A stretch of 64,000 nucleotides of DNA, taken from contig JAOVVO010000013.1 in NCBI GenBank assembly GCA_028564675.1, positions 62,001 through 126,000 of the forward strand. The letters are read 5' to 3'. Source of the DNA: Onchocerca lupi (taxonomy: Eukaryota; Nematoda; Chromadorea; Rhabditida; Onchocercidae). The notes beneath the pieces are model-generated. The model had not been told where the DNA came from. It worked only from the letters and a program-made list of their open reading frames with translations, and searched no databases. Positions 1 to 15,000 of this stretch are shown one piece after another (positions within the stretch are counted from its first letter, which is position 1; each line of letters begins with the position of its first letter). Both the position numbers and the translations under genes were made by a program.

Positions 1-3000
1 GCAAAGTATTGACCAGACCAAACAGTTGCATCACTCTTTCATCTTGTCGAGGATCCTCATGACCTTTCAATAAGAATATGTAATCCTTTCCATCACTTCC
101 TAAATATTTCCAAAGATTTCCTAGACATAAAATGCTATAATACCAAAAATGAACTAAACAAGAACACTGCTATAATTCAGCGAGATGTGTCTCACTAACG
201 AAGAATAAAATATTAAACAAACTAAACAGAAAATGGAACTCTATCCAATACCTTTCATAACTACTTTTCTCGGTCGTTGTTTAGAATTAATCACTTGTAA
301 AGTATTATTTATTGAGGATATGGTAACCAATGGAGCATTTGGATCATATGTTCCGGGAACTGCCAGTTCCAAATCTCTAGCTTTCACCAGTCTGAAATTC
401 AGTAAAATATTAATGATATATATGAACGGTATACGGAAAACAAGGCTAACTTTTAATCTGACTATACTTCGAACAGCTTCACTGATGATGATAATATACT
501 GAATGGTGATAATATATTGTTAAAATATTACTACTTCGTAATATCAATCTCACATTATTATAGAATTTAGATAGCACTGCTTCGAAATTTCCCATAACTT
601 TCATCCATAGTTTTTATTCTTTGATGCATTGCTTTCGATTTCTCCGAAAGGCATTAGTATACAACTGAATCTTAAAGTAATGCACACTCAAGATCTGTCG
701 TCTTTACTATTTCCTATGTCAGTGTAAATCTGTTGAAATTCTTTTTTTTTCGAAGAGCTAGCTAAAGAAAATAAAGTACTGATAACGCATTCTAATTAGT
801 GCACAAGCTGTTATTACTCTGCAGCAGTAATATACCTTGGAGAAACATAATTTAGATCCAGCGATGTGAGCTGACGAAGCTGACTTGAGATCTTTCTGAA
901 TACAATGTAATACAGATCCCATGCCTGATTGAGTTCTTTGGCGTTCTGTGAACGTAAATAACAACGACAAGCATTCCAAGCTTCCTTCAGTTCATTCTCA
1001 TATGTCTAAAAAATGTTCACCGCAATAATTGAATGCTCATTGAAATTGAGCGCTACATCGAAATCAGTTTTAACAGTCAAAAAAAATGCTTATGGGATAT
1101 CACTCAAAATTACAATAAAATAATTTCTAAAAGCACAGTAGCGACAAAACGATGTTCTTTGTCCACTAGAAAAAAATCTAAACCTGCGCAGCTCGCATTC
1201 CGGACTTATATCAAGAATGTCCTAATTCTAGAGTATCAAGAAAGTCTTAATTCATTTAGAGCTGCATTCATTAGAATGCAGCTCTAAATGTGAGGATAAT
1301 TTACCACACTTTCTTGAAATTATGTATCCAAAACACGAAATAGAATTTTTCAGCTATTTCAAGATTTAATCCATTGCCTCTTCTAGTGTCCATTTATTTC
1401 CAGTTTCTATCAAGATTTGATTTTGTTCAAAAATAATGACATTACTTGTTTAAAAGATTGTTCCTTCAGAGTAGTAGCACCACGCTCTATCATTTCATGT
1501 AATGGATCCAATAATTCGAACATGGCTTTTACATTTTTATCCTGAAAATTAATCTCATTATAATCAATATATTACAAGTTGCATATACAGTATCAATATA
1601 AAATTGTGGCAAGCAACTAACAATCAAAATTTTACAAACAACATACAGGAAATTAAGTATCATAACAATTGTATTCATGTAAATCAATGCAACAATTATA
1701 TTGCAAGTAATAATTTTAAAAAAGGCTGGTACTGTAAATTACGTATTTACCAGTCCTCAATAAGACGATGCATTATCCATTTCTCTGCAAAATACTGCAA
1801 AATTATATATTAAGTAACGGTACACCATATAGTTTATGAGTAAAAATGAACAACATATTGTACGGCAGAGTGTATATGCATCAATGTGTAAGTGTTAATG
1901 TGCTTATTGCATATTTGCTAAAAGTTATTTTCTAAAACATCTCTGAATTAAGTTCTTTATTATTAACCTGAAAATAGAGTCTCGACGCATCGTCCAGTGC
2001 TTCATGCCATTGTTCATGCCAAAGTATGGCGCAACGAATCAGTTCGTCACTGACAAGCTTGGCTTGCTCAACAAGTGTTGGTTGACTATCACTCATAATT
2101 GTTAATATCTCTGTTGCAACTGCTGAACGTCGTACGTTTGTTGATTTCGCAGCCACTGTAAGAGCGTAAACCAAAGACTGAAAAAAATTTAAGGAATATC
2201 AAACATCATTTAACTCCGATCTCGAAGACAAATGAAAGATTTTATTTACTTTCTAAAAAATTTATCCCACAAAATCAATTTTTAATATAAATTTTACTAA
2301 TATAAAATTAGGCAGCAATGGCTACCAATCAGATCTTCATTTATATATAAATATATTCTAAAAGTTGCAATTTCAACCTGTGGGTGAACCTTCGATAAGT
2401 CGATGACAACTTGCTTGATCAACTGAGCAACATTTTGTTTCGAATCTAAACGTGCCATTAGTTGTGGAATAACCTGAAATCTTATAAGAATACTTGAAAG
2501 ATAAGAAAAAAGAAAGAGAAGGAGCATAACTTATCCAGCTTATCGTTACATCAAACATATCAAACGAAATCTTTTCAAGGACTTCAGGAATTTTTTTTAA
2601 AATGAAATTCCGGAACAATCTGTTCAAAAACCTCGAGCCACATTTCAACGGGCAGCAATTTCAGTGATTCTTTGATAGTTTCAAAAACTTCTATTTGATC
2701 GCCATGTTTGAACCATAAGGTCAAAAACCGCAGGGTATCTTCTAATCGTGATCCTAAAAGTTGAGAATTATTATTTAAGACTGTTAACATCATTAGATTT
2801 CCTTTTAATCATCCATGAATTGCATATAAAATTATGAACAATTTTGTGACATAATATAAATCATAAGAAAGTTTTAATGCGTAAATTGATTACGAGGTGT
2901 CTTAAATTTATGCATTATCGTTACTATAATCTTTAGATCTCATATGTCATATAACATACTTTGGATTCTGATATCTAAGATACTGTTATAAAATCTATTA

Positions 3001-6000
3001 CAATCACTACGCGATAGTGACTATATGATTTGATAATGAAACTCGAATTTAGGATACCCGAAAAAATATTTTTCTGAAGACACTTAGCTTGTATGGAGTC
3101 ATAGGCCATCAGAAAATAAAAGAAATTAAGAAAAATTCAAACCTTCGGCCAAAGTGACAGCTTTAATAAAGCTTGAAACAGCTTGCTTTGCAAGAAAAAT
3201 CATCGTCTGATTAGGTGCCGGAGAAGGCGGATTTACAACTGCTGCAGTAGAAGGTAGTGGCGATGGATGTAGTTGTGCGATCAAAATATCTGATGAAGTT
3301 TCTCGATCTATGGTGCTTCCGAAGGAGCCGTAACTGGAAAAACTTGGCATTGCACCGATAAAAGGCGGTGGTGGCGGTGCTGGCGAAAACTAAAAAATAA
3401 GGAAAATCATGCATACTTCAAAAAAAAAAAAAAAAAAAAAGATCCTAGCATCGATCTATTTCCAATGAAAAATAATTTACACCCAAATAATCTTTGGTGG
3501 CAAGTGCATTTATTTCACATTAATTAAGAGAGATGCTTAAATGCGTAAACTTTTGGTTAATCTTCGCAGTAACTTAATCCTTTTTTCTTATAATTTCTAG
3601 ACATTTTATGAAATGTTATATGAATGTTCAGTAAAGAGATGGAATAAATACAGCATTCTGGGTGAATTAAGTAAATTTGATAATATGTTGTACTGAAAAT
3701 TTCAAAATACCGTGTCATTAGCAGCAAAAAAGGAACAAAATTGAATCATGCATGTTAATTATTAACTCGATCATCAATTTCGAGCATCAAACTAATTTAA
3801 ACAGAATCCAGTTTTTTCAATTATGATTCCTCTGTTGAACATTTCATCGATGTCGATATTTTGCATAAGAACTTATGTCAAATAAAGCATCAATATGAGA
3901 CAAAAACCAAAAACTTCGATAGATATCATAAGAATGAAGTCAAGCTTGAGTGAAAAATTACATAGGAAAATGGATAAAAAATACTTCACAGTATTGCGAA
4001 GCTTACCGAATTTTGTGTTTGATACATGGCAGCATTGAAGTATGCAGATGCAAGTTTATGCCATGCTTTATACCAAGTTGAATCATAGGCTGTAGCATTT
4101 GCATAAAATTTCATTGTTTGCGTCAAAGTAGGTTGTGATGGACTGGATAACGGCGACACCATATGTGAATTTGGTGGGAAAACTGGTGGCGAAGGAATTT
4201 GGGTATGATTCCCTGCTAGAAGTAGTGGTGGTACATTGATCATAATAGATGGATTAATCGGAGACTGTTGAGGAATGCCAACAGATGATAAAGATTGTTG
4301 TAAATTCATATTCACAATCTGCACATCTTTGGTTGGCTGCGGTAGAGTATCGTACCAGTCACCAAGTTTCAGACAACATTTTGCCACCAATCGGCACATT
4401 TCCGGATTTTTTTTGATTTCTCTCTGAAATATGAATAGTAATGTTCAAATCACTTTCATCTACTGTTATACATCAATCTTTATTAATTATTCTGTCCATT
4501 TAAAATGGAATGTGCTGCTAAATATGTTGAAAAATAATTTATATAAAAAATTCCAAAAATACAATTTGTGCAAAAATTCACATCGTTAATTTGATCGAAT
4601 TTTCGATACTTTATAAAAGCGTAATTGTAATTTATGTAATTACAATATACCACAAAGCAGATCTACAAAACATATTATTTCTTCACTTCTTTCTAATAAG
4701 CAATAGAAGTTTAAATTTTCAAAACCTTTCCAGCCTCAAATTGATTAATCAGCATTTCCAATGTATTACAAGCCAGTTCGGTCAGATTTTCTGCCCAGTA
4801 TTGTTTACATACTGCTAGCACCAATGAAGGCTTATCCATTGGTAAATTTTGTATTTTGTGCAATTCTTCATTTCGTTTTAGCCCTAATAAATCTGCCAAA
4901 ATTCGACGTGACATTGATAACTTTCCATACTGTCGGCAAAGTGAGGAGAATTTAATCCATAATGGGCGCATTTCGCCCCGAGAAAGCACTAACGATCTGA
5001 AATATAAGTTATTCATTTGTTTGGAATTAGCTTCATTTTCTCTTCAAAGATTAGATAATTAGAAAACGAAATGCGAAAACATCATGAAATAAAGAATTTT
5101 CAAAATATAACTTACTTTACTAGCAGGAGTCTTTGCCACTGTTCAATATTTGGTCGGCATCCCTGCAAACGTCGACTCCAAACAACAGCAATACGAATCC
5201 TTCGATCAGGCCAGACTTTGTATTCAATGGCTTCCTCGAGTTCAGTTAGCTGTTGCACAAGAGTCATTGCCCCATAAGCTCTTTCATAACTTTCTGACGC
5301 CATCACTGTCAATTCTGTGTCACAAATGTCACGTACCTGAAGATAAAATAAGCATGCACTAATAGGCTGCACACAAATTACTGGTAATTTTGTCATCTTC
5401 AATAATTAGAGTTCTTCCTGATAATCTTAACCAAACCAAAAAATTCATCTAAAGTTCAGTTCAACTGTAGTGAAGTATCATCAACGAACTGATGAACACT
5501 TGATATAACCCTACTGCATTTCAAAGTGTGATAAAATGCAACAGAACTCATGTTCGATACATTGTAATCATGTTAATGCAATGTATGGATAATGTTGGTT
5601 GCAACATCATAATGGAAAAATGCTGTTAAAGGCTATAACAAGCAATAAATTATGGTATCGTATCGAAAAATTATGGTAAGATCACTATGCATTTGATCAA
5701 AACGGACTGAAAAGAATATCATTTAGTGGATTTGTGCACAGCAGACCTATATGAATATTGTTACATTCATTATCGATAGTTAAGCTACCCTCAAAGATTA
5801 TTAGGCATGTACATACAATAAACAAGAATAACCTTTTCAATATAAGCCATTGCATCATGATACTGCTCATTTCGAATGGCTAAGACGGCTCGAAGAAAGG
5901 ATCCATCCTGATTATTTTCATTAATCTGCTTGACATAATAATCCATCATTTCCCAATCTTCTAAATACTTTTTTTTTTTCTATTATAAATAAAAGGATGA

Positions 6001-9000
6001 GAGAGATAAAAAAATATTTCTATAAGTGCAAGTCTCGGGAAATGCTTACCGATTGCCCAACTACCTCGTGCCGCAGTTATTGCCATATTTTGCCTTCTAA
6101 CTGCATTTGTTGTTGCACCCACTTCGGCAAATGCCTTTTTTCCTAAGTCATTTAATTCATCCCACTGTCCTAATGCCTCTAAGCATCGCATTTGATGTTC
6201 ATACAGCTATAATCAGAAGAAATTTCTATATGAATATACAGATTTTCAAGAACTTTAGTACTCATTAATATATAATCAGGTAATCAAAATGCAAACTAAT
6301 TAATGCAAATTGCTTACGCTGACAAGGATAATTATATAACTAAGCCTTGAATTGTTAATCACAATAATCCAAACCTCATCGGTAATAAATGTTTCATTGT
6401 TATATATCTCTAGTGCCTTTTCCCATTCATTCAACTTCTCATACCAACGCCCCTGTCTCTGCAATGTGAAAAAACTATTTAGTTCCAAAGGCACAGAATT
6501 AAATGGACAAAATATATTTCAATTAATTAGTGAAACAGTTCAGCCAAACTATATTAACTGCTCAGGTTAGTTAAATAAAGAGTTGAAAGAGAACTAAAAT
6601 ATGATGTGTTGTAGTCCATCATTCTAATATCTATATTTACGCCTTCTCGACATGCAAATAAGCTGCAGTTTTCTTCGTTTGTTATATTCATTTCGTTGCT
6701 CAGCCATTTTACAAATGTTCCTCTTCACACACTCACGCACAAATACATACACATCGCATACCTTAAAGTTCTTGTTCGTTTCAAACAGTCAACTTTATGC
6801 CATTATTAGAATATGATGTTAAGAATTTAAACAAATTCTCGAAAGGTGTATGTTAATTACACAGTATATTCCAATAACCATGGCAATCGCAATTATGTAT
6901 TTCATCAACATAATTCTAACTATTTATTTTCTATTACTGAAGTATACCTACTGATGAAGCTGATTTGTTTCATTAACTTACTCCAATTTCCATATTATGC
7001 TGTCGAGCGAATGCCACAATTCCAGCGGCTTCTTCCTGGAGATTCAATTTGTTTGCATAACTGCAAATGATTTAATTGTTTCGCAAAGTTTAACTAAGAT
7101 CGAATTAAATTTTTGACATACTTTGAATATAGCCAGAAAACAAAAAACCCAAGTAGCAGCCTTACGTAATGAGAGAGCGGCAGTGTTCCGGATCTGGATC
7201 TTTGTTAAATTTTTCGCGAATATTCAGTTCTGCATATCGCAACGCTTTAGCATATGCTCGTGTCTGTTCAGCACATTTACATAATCTTTCACTACCTACT
7301 GGTAAAGGCCCCTGAAAGCAATTTTTTTTGGGTCTTAAAAGAAAAGTGCAAATGCAAAGATTTTAAAAACGAAGTAAAGCAAGTGCAAATAACTAAAAGT
7401 TTTTTTTTGTTTAGCAGACGCAAATTGGAGATTGTTGTGCTTACTTTTTCTGAGTGATCCATAAATTCCGCAAGGTTCAATATTGTTTGTATGATATCAG
7501 TATGGTTACTAAAATCAAGAGCATATTTAAGGTTCGTTTCCAAGTCACTTTGTTGCATTTCATCCAGGTCTGTCCAAACTGACATAAATGCTGCATTGAA
7601 TAGGTCTCTAAAATAAAGCGCCATAGGTCTCAAGCCAAGGAAATTTGCAGATGATAAACGAAGACTGCTACTAGAAATTCGCTAAATTAGATGGACTTTT
7701 AAAAACATTAAAGTTGGTAAAGACTTTGAATGATCCATGAAAGCATGATTTCCTGCAATTTATTTTATGTACTGAAGATTATTAAAACTTTACTAAACAG
7801 TAATCATAAGTTCCATGGCCGAAATATGTAAAACAATTTTAAGAAACAAGAAAATTACTTCGCAAGCGATATATGTACATCGGCTAGAGGAGCACATGCA
7901 CGAAGAGCTGCAGAAGGACTCTGCCGAATAAATTGAATTCGTAGTAAAACAAGCCACTGATCCCAATCCTGAAACGATATGTTATCACCAATGATTCGAC
8001 ATCAAAATTGCAAAGTCAAAAGAAGATTGACTGAGTGTTAGAATTTGTTTAAACTTTAAAAAAAAATTTAAAAGACTTCGGAAAAAAAGTCAAACTGAAG
8101 TTCGGTAAACAAAAATGGAAGTTTGTGAGAACTATGGGAAATAAGTTACATGAATTAAAGCAAGAATATTCGTACATAATAAAAGTTGTTCCGTTTTAAA
8201 AAATAATATATATATATATATAGCAAGTCAGCATAAAAATGAATATTGCTCGTAGGCTTTATATTATTTAGGATAACTATTTATATCTGAAAATATCCAA
8301 AGTTTTATGCGTTTTAATGATAAAGCCAAGCTTAGAAAATATATCCAATTTAACGCATCATTTCTGTCACCACAATAAAATTAAAATGAAGCCATTAAAA
8401 TTGCGTTTTCACCTTCCAATATAGACAGAAACAAAATAAAGCAAACCTCCTTGGACACAAGTTGCGCAGTAGTCCAAGTTTTTTTTAAAACATCAAAATT
8501 GATTCGTTGTCCTTTTTCATGACGGGCGGTTGTAATAAACTGTTTTATCTGATTGGAAGAAACTCTGACTGTCGGAGAATATGAAGGAGATGCAACGCTT
8601 CCCTCATCGAGTTGAACAGTGAGTCTATAATGATTATTCATCTTGTCATTTATTTCGATACAATTAAGACTGCGTTTTTTAAAACTTTCATTTCTTTCCG
8701 AAAATAAAGAAAAGATTTGTGAAACCGAATTCAACTTATATCATCTAACACGTAATTAATCATTAGAACGTTCCGTTCTATGTATCAACAAGTAAACTAT
8801 TGATTTAGCAACGAAATTCAAATTGAAACTGATTTAAATTTCGCTCTGAAAAGTTATGAGAAAAAGTTCTTGTTTAAGTATTAAGCTCAACAACAAACTT
8901 TAAGTATTCATCGCAATGTAAGCCATATTGAGCTAGAGCATAATCAACACTTTTACGAAAAACCAAAAACTGCCTCCACATCTGCAATGATCATCTGAGA

Positions 9001-12000
9001 TGCAGAATATAAAAAAAGCCTAAATGTTAAAATAGTTTATAACAAGTTTATATATATGAAATGTCAATAAACATCTTGAGAATTTTTTCATATTTATCAA
9101 TCATCGAAAAAACGAAATGTTACCTGTCGGACAATGACGACTAATAAAAGCAGCAATTTCTGTTGTAGTGCATGAACAGAAATAACTCGTAACCAGACTT
9201 GCATTATTCTTGGTGCATGGTCACGGATACAAATAGTTCCAGCCATCTGGTAAATTGTGTCCAAAGCAATCTTTCGTACTTCTACTTTGACAGTCCGATC
9301 ATCGAGCAAAAACAAAATAGGCGGCAGAACAAGATGAATATGTGGTGCCAGGCACATCGATATTGATTGAACGCACATGAACACCTAGAAAAAGATATAA
9401 TATTTACATGAAAATTTAAAATTCTAACTCTAAATAATATTTTATATATTATTATCTCTAATAAATCGTAATTTTATAACAAGGAAATTAGTGGAAGAAT
9501 TTTGACACAGGTCTTAAATGACAAAGGCAAGGGATTTACTGCCAAAAATATTCTTTTACAGAAACCAAACACATCAAGAGTAGGAGAATAAGCTTTGCTC
9601 TTGTTTTTAGCAATGTGATGTTTTAATTTCAGACACTGACATTTCAGTTTCTCCAGGAGTGTGAACGAAAACACGGGAAGGAAATAAATATGGAAGAGAG
9701 CAGGCTACGAATAAAGGCTGCATGAAAAGAAACTACTAATCTTCACGTATTTTATATTTTTAGAAAACTGAAATGTTATGTCTTATTACTTGAAGATACG
9801 AATAAACCCACTCCTCCCCATACTTTTTATTTCTTTCCCATAAATATCATCATCATACTAGCAAAGACATTGCTAAAACATGATTTGGCAAAACCGTTAG
9901 TAGGAATGTTTATGGAGAACAAATAAGCAATTATAAAATGATCTCAACGTAAAAAGACTGACAACAACGAACTTTTAATTTCAATGTGTAATTTTAATAA
10001 TTTTTTGGTGAAATATGGAAGTTGACTAACAAAGACAGTTTTGGAGCTAACTGCCATACAGAAAAATCCCTGCAGTACAGAACGCAGAAATCAAAATAAC
10101 GAAAATGTCATTATTAACTCACAATCAAAACTTACAGCGCAAGTAATGGCTCTATCCTTAGAGCGATCTGACTGAACAATATTCAGAAGATACGGACATA
10201 ATTCTGGAATATATGGTGCGAACGATGCACCAAATGCTGCACCAATTTGCTGCATGACATTAACAACAGTAAGTCGCATGCTTACGTCTTCTGACCATGA
10301 TTCCTTTAATATTCATTAATTCTCTCTTTTTTTTTTTTTTTTTTTTTATTAAATAAACGCTATTATGATGAATTCTGATCTATTAATAAATCCACTGCAC
10401 TTACCCTGATCAAACTAAATAATTTCGACATAAACGGTTTCATACTATCACCAACTATCGCTATGAAATTAGCCAATTGTTGCAAATAAAACTGTTTCAA
10501 ATCAGGTCGAGTAGCTGTTTGAATTACTTCAAACAGACGAGGTATAACCTAAAAGATTATTTCAAGTTTTTTCCTAGGAAAAGAAAAATATTTCTTGATA
10601 GAAAATAAATCCAAAATGGAGAAAATCTGAGACTTGTCGGTACCATATGATTTTATACTTCTTAAAAATTTAGCATAAAAGGCAAATTGTAAAAAAAAAA
10701 TAACTATGATAAGCTTGCGTACTTTGCTAACGTAGAGAGTACAACTTGGACCAAGGCTGCCGAATATAGTTAGTAATGCCTGGGTGATATCACGATGCAA
10801 ATGATTTAGTGCATCGTCTCTCAGCATTTGCATCAAACTTGCTATTGAAAATGCAGGATAAAGTTCTCCCAGTGTACATTTTTCATAATGAAACCACTGA
10901 ATGGTGTCTGGAAACCAAGAAAGTTTGTTAAGTTTCAAGAGATCCAGAAAGTATGAGTAGTTTCAAACTACTAGGACTTTTCAACCATCCAATGCAGTAC
11001 ATTTTCTGACGACATGGTTGCAAGATAAACACAATGATAGAAACTCTGTAGAGTCTAGAGATGCCAATAATTGAATCATTTGTTTCATTTGCTGCTGTTC
11101 GAAGTTTCAGAGGTTAAATTTCATAATAAAGCTGAGAAAAAGGTACCGTTCTGTATATCCGAAGATGGTGATATAGCTGGCAATGATAGAGCTAATGAAT
11201 TAGACTTCTGAGAAGAAACTTTACCAGTGAAAACTTTATGTGTATAGGGATCTAAGGCTCCAATAATACCCAAAACCTGAAAAGCATTAAAAATATAAAA
11301 TTGAATAAAAATATGAAATACTGCTTAAAGAGTTTAAAAAACTAAGCACTTCTGAAAATGATTAAAAAGAAAGATTTAAGTTAAAAAACTCTCAATTTGT
11401 AAAAACCATAAATTTAAAAAAATTCCCAATAAAACGTCACCCGCATAGTCATTCGACGCATTGAAGCACTCATTTCCGTTCGTAACAATCTTAGTAGCAC
11501 ATCAAGCAATTCAGGATACTCTTTATATGGATCAACAATATATGCAGTATTCTGACAAAGTTGTCCCATCGTGCGCAATGCAGCCTAAGGAAAAATTAAT
11601 AAAAACATTAAAAATATAAAACCGAATGTGAAATATTGCTCAAAGATTTAGAAAAATTACTTCTCTGCGGCTCAAACTGCTCGAATCTTGCAAAAACTGC
11701 ACCAATGAGGGAAACAGCGTTTCTACTGAAAACACCAAATCGGCACCACCTGCAACTGCCAGTTCACTTATAGCATTCAATACCTGTAAATATACTCGCA
11801 TATTACTTCATTATTCGAAATCCTACATTTATAAATAAACTTCAAAATATGCACAATAAATAAATGATCAAACCTGCACGGTCACATCCACATGACTGTT
11901 TTCGGAGCTTAGTTTTGGTACTAAAGCTGTCAATATTGGATTCATATATGGTTTTACGAATTTCGGAGACTGCTTAGCCACTTGTGCAATTAGACGAGCA

Positions 12001-15000
12001 CTATGTTCTTCAAGTCTGGAATTTTTATAGTTTTCGTCTGTTCCAAAAAGTGAAAGAAAAGACAAAAAAGATAAAACACATGAACTTATATTTATTCAAT
12101 TTATTTATATTATATTATTTACTTAACAGGAGAACACTATGAGAGGGTACTAAATATTTTTAACTTCTACCATGTTTTGATATAAGTGTGATCAGAGCAG
12201 AAACCTGTATTAAATTTCATAAGTTCCAAATTCAGAAGGCAAATAGATGCAATGAGCTAACCTAGGCACACCACTGTTCATTAACTGGGTGAGCGTTTCT
12301 AACAAAATATTTCGTAAACTCGGCAAAACATATGCAGGATTTAAACTACCCAGTTTTCCAAGCAAGGCTACCGCATGCTCCTGCATTTCCAGCTTTTCAT
12401 CATGCAAAGTCATAAAAATAGAATCAAGCATATCAGCTTGCGCTAAATGCGATAACAGAAGTGGATCTCCATCTTTGAAACACTGTAAAACTCTCAAGCG
12501 TACTTCCACTGCTGAAAAGCGAGAGAAAATTAAAGGAAAACAAACATTACATTCGGTTACCTATATTTTCAATTTAAATTTGAATAGAACTTTCTCCATG
12601 AATGTATACAATAATAAATACAGATCATCACCAAAAGGCTAGCAATCGTTGATGACAATCAATGGTATACAGGCAATACATTGCTTTTTCAGGCCATACA
12701 AAAGAAATCACACAGATCACACTGGAAATTTTTTTATACATAATACTGCCAACAAATTATCATTCAATTTTCTAAAAGTTTCGGAAAGCATAATTCCAAG
12801 AAAAAAAGATTCCATCAAAAAAGTATCAGGAAAACTTACAGGGATCGACCACAGCAACCATAACAAGTTGTCGAAGTACCGATTGAATCAAATTTAATAC
12901 ATCGAAACGCTGTTTTTTATTAGCACATTCGAATGATTCAAAAACACGAACAAAGGGTGTCAACATTTTAGCACAGCAATCCACTGCAGCCAAACGTACT
13001 TCTACGCAATCAGAAGACAAGTAACCCTGAGAATTTTACCAACAGTATAAGCTTCATTTATTTGCTAATATTTCATTATTTACCTAATATTGCTTCTTGA
13101 GTCATCTTTGATGAATACATAATTACTTAGGTCGTAACTCTTAAACTTAGCCAGTGGTGAAGAAGTAATTTTATTGCATCTAACAGTTGCTAGAAATTGA
13201 AAGTAGATATAAAAGATCAAAGATCTTGAATCTATGAGATCGATCGATTCTTACATGAGCTATATAGTTGATGAACATTTGAAGCGCATGCCGCTGAAAT
13301 TCGAAACGACCAAGCGTAGCTAAAGCAAGATTTGTAAGTGCCACATTAGCAACATTTACGGGACCAGCTGGCATAGGTGGTTCCGTTGGTGGATCGAGTT
13401 TACTAGGCAACTTGCGGTTCATCAAAAGCTGACAGAGTTCCTTCAATAAACCATCCTGTGCTTCCGTTTTCAATCCAGGTATGGATTGCATTATTTCGTA
13501 TGCAACATCTGTTAGTCCTAAAGTGAAAATCACAAAATGAGTTTTTTTGAAAACAAAACGGAAACTAAAAAAGTTGAAAAGACTGCAATTTTTTATTGAG
13601 CACAACGAGTCCGAAATAACATGTCGGTCTTTCGAATTCACAAGTTTCCCTTTCTTTCACTCGTCCTTCTTCAAAAGAAAATCACATAGTTACGTCAAAA
13701 ACCACTTTTTTCCTGCAGATTTTCGTAATCATATTTCATAGATACTTAAATCTCATTTCCCATAAAATATTTTTATATCTTCTCGGAATCTAAATGACAA
13801 TTAGACCATTTGACTTGAAGCTCGAGAATGCTTTCTTAATGATTAAAGCACTGTGAATAAAGTCTGACTCAATTTAATTTGGAATGAAACTGGAGCAATA
13901 CCTTTTGATAAACCTGTCGATAATAGGATCGGCAGCAGCGTTTTAATTTCGGATTCTATTTTTTCTTTCAGTGCGCGAATAATCAATGTTAAACATAAGA
14001 AGACGTATTCATCCACTGGTTTGTGTCTGGAAAAAACAAGCCTTTAAGAAAAGTACTAATAAATTTAGTACCAATTGCTATTTCATTTAAACGTAATTTT
14101 AATTATTTCAAAATCTTAACAGCTAATGGTGAATAAAAAAAATTTTTAAAAATTAAATTGTGATGAAACATGAAAAAAAATTTAACGGAAATAAAAGATT
14201 TCAAGAAAAGTTAAAAAACGATCAGAAGCTTTAATTCATTCAACAATATTTTGTTTTATCTAATGTTTTTGAAGGTAAACGATGACAATGCACTAATATC
14301 GATAAAATATAGATAATCGAAATGAATAATGAATAGAACTAACTTATATGTTGCAGTCTGCAATTGCATTTGTATGACAGCAAAAACACGAGGCAATTTT
14401 GGAAGCAGTTCTGTTGGCCGATCAAGTACCAATAGACCAAGAGTAAAAAAAGCAGGTGAATGCTTTGTAGTTAAATTTAATGCATGACTGAACATTGAAG
14501 CTATATCAACATTAAAAACATTTGCCTCATTTGAAGCACTCGTTTGTGTCTTCCCAAATGATGAAAGACGGGGGAAAATTTCAAGTAATGTCGTTTGGCA
14601 ACAAACGTAACGTGAAGTACATGCGAGATTGCATGCTCGATATATCTGAAAAAAGAAATACGTTAAAGTAAAAAGATAAGATTTCTGTACAATAGAAAGG
14701 AAAACAATACATCAACTGTCATAATTATTTTTTCAAAATCTTGAGATTTTCTTGTGTAGGAAATTAAAGTTTCTATCACTAAAAGATTTTTTTTTTTATT
14801 TTTGCAGATGAATAAATAATTTAAGAAATTCTCATTTCATATTTTATTCATATTATATATTTCTATGTGTGGGAAAATTTTTTTTCTAGTAACAATTCGA
14901 TATTTACAAATGAATAAGGCATTTCCAGAAGAATTATCCATAACAGCAAATTCGAATAAGCCAACTGAGTGCGACTAAATTCTGGAGAACTTTTCCCTTT

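Noticed and set aside
12289..12642. 117-codon plus-strand frame within TOR
   Set aside because: Antisense of a TOR HEAT-repeat exon; similarity supports only the minus strand.
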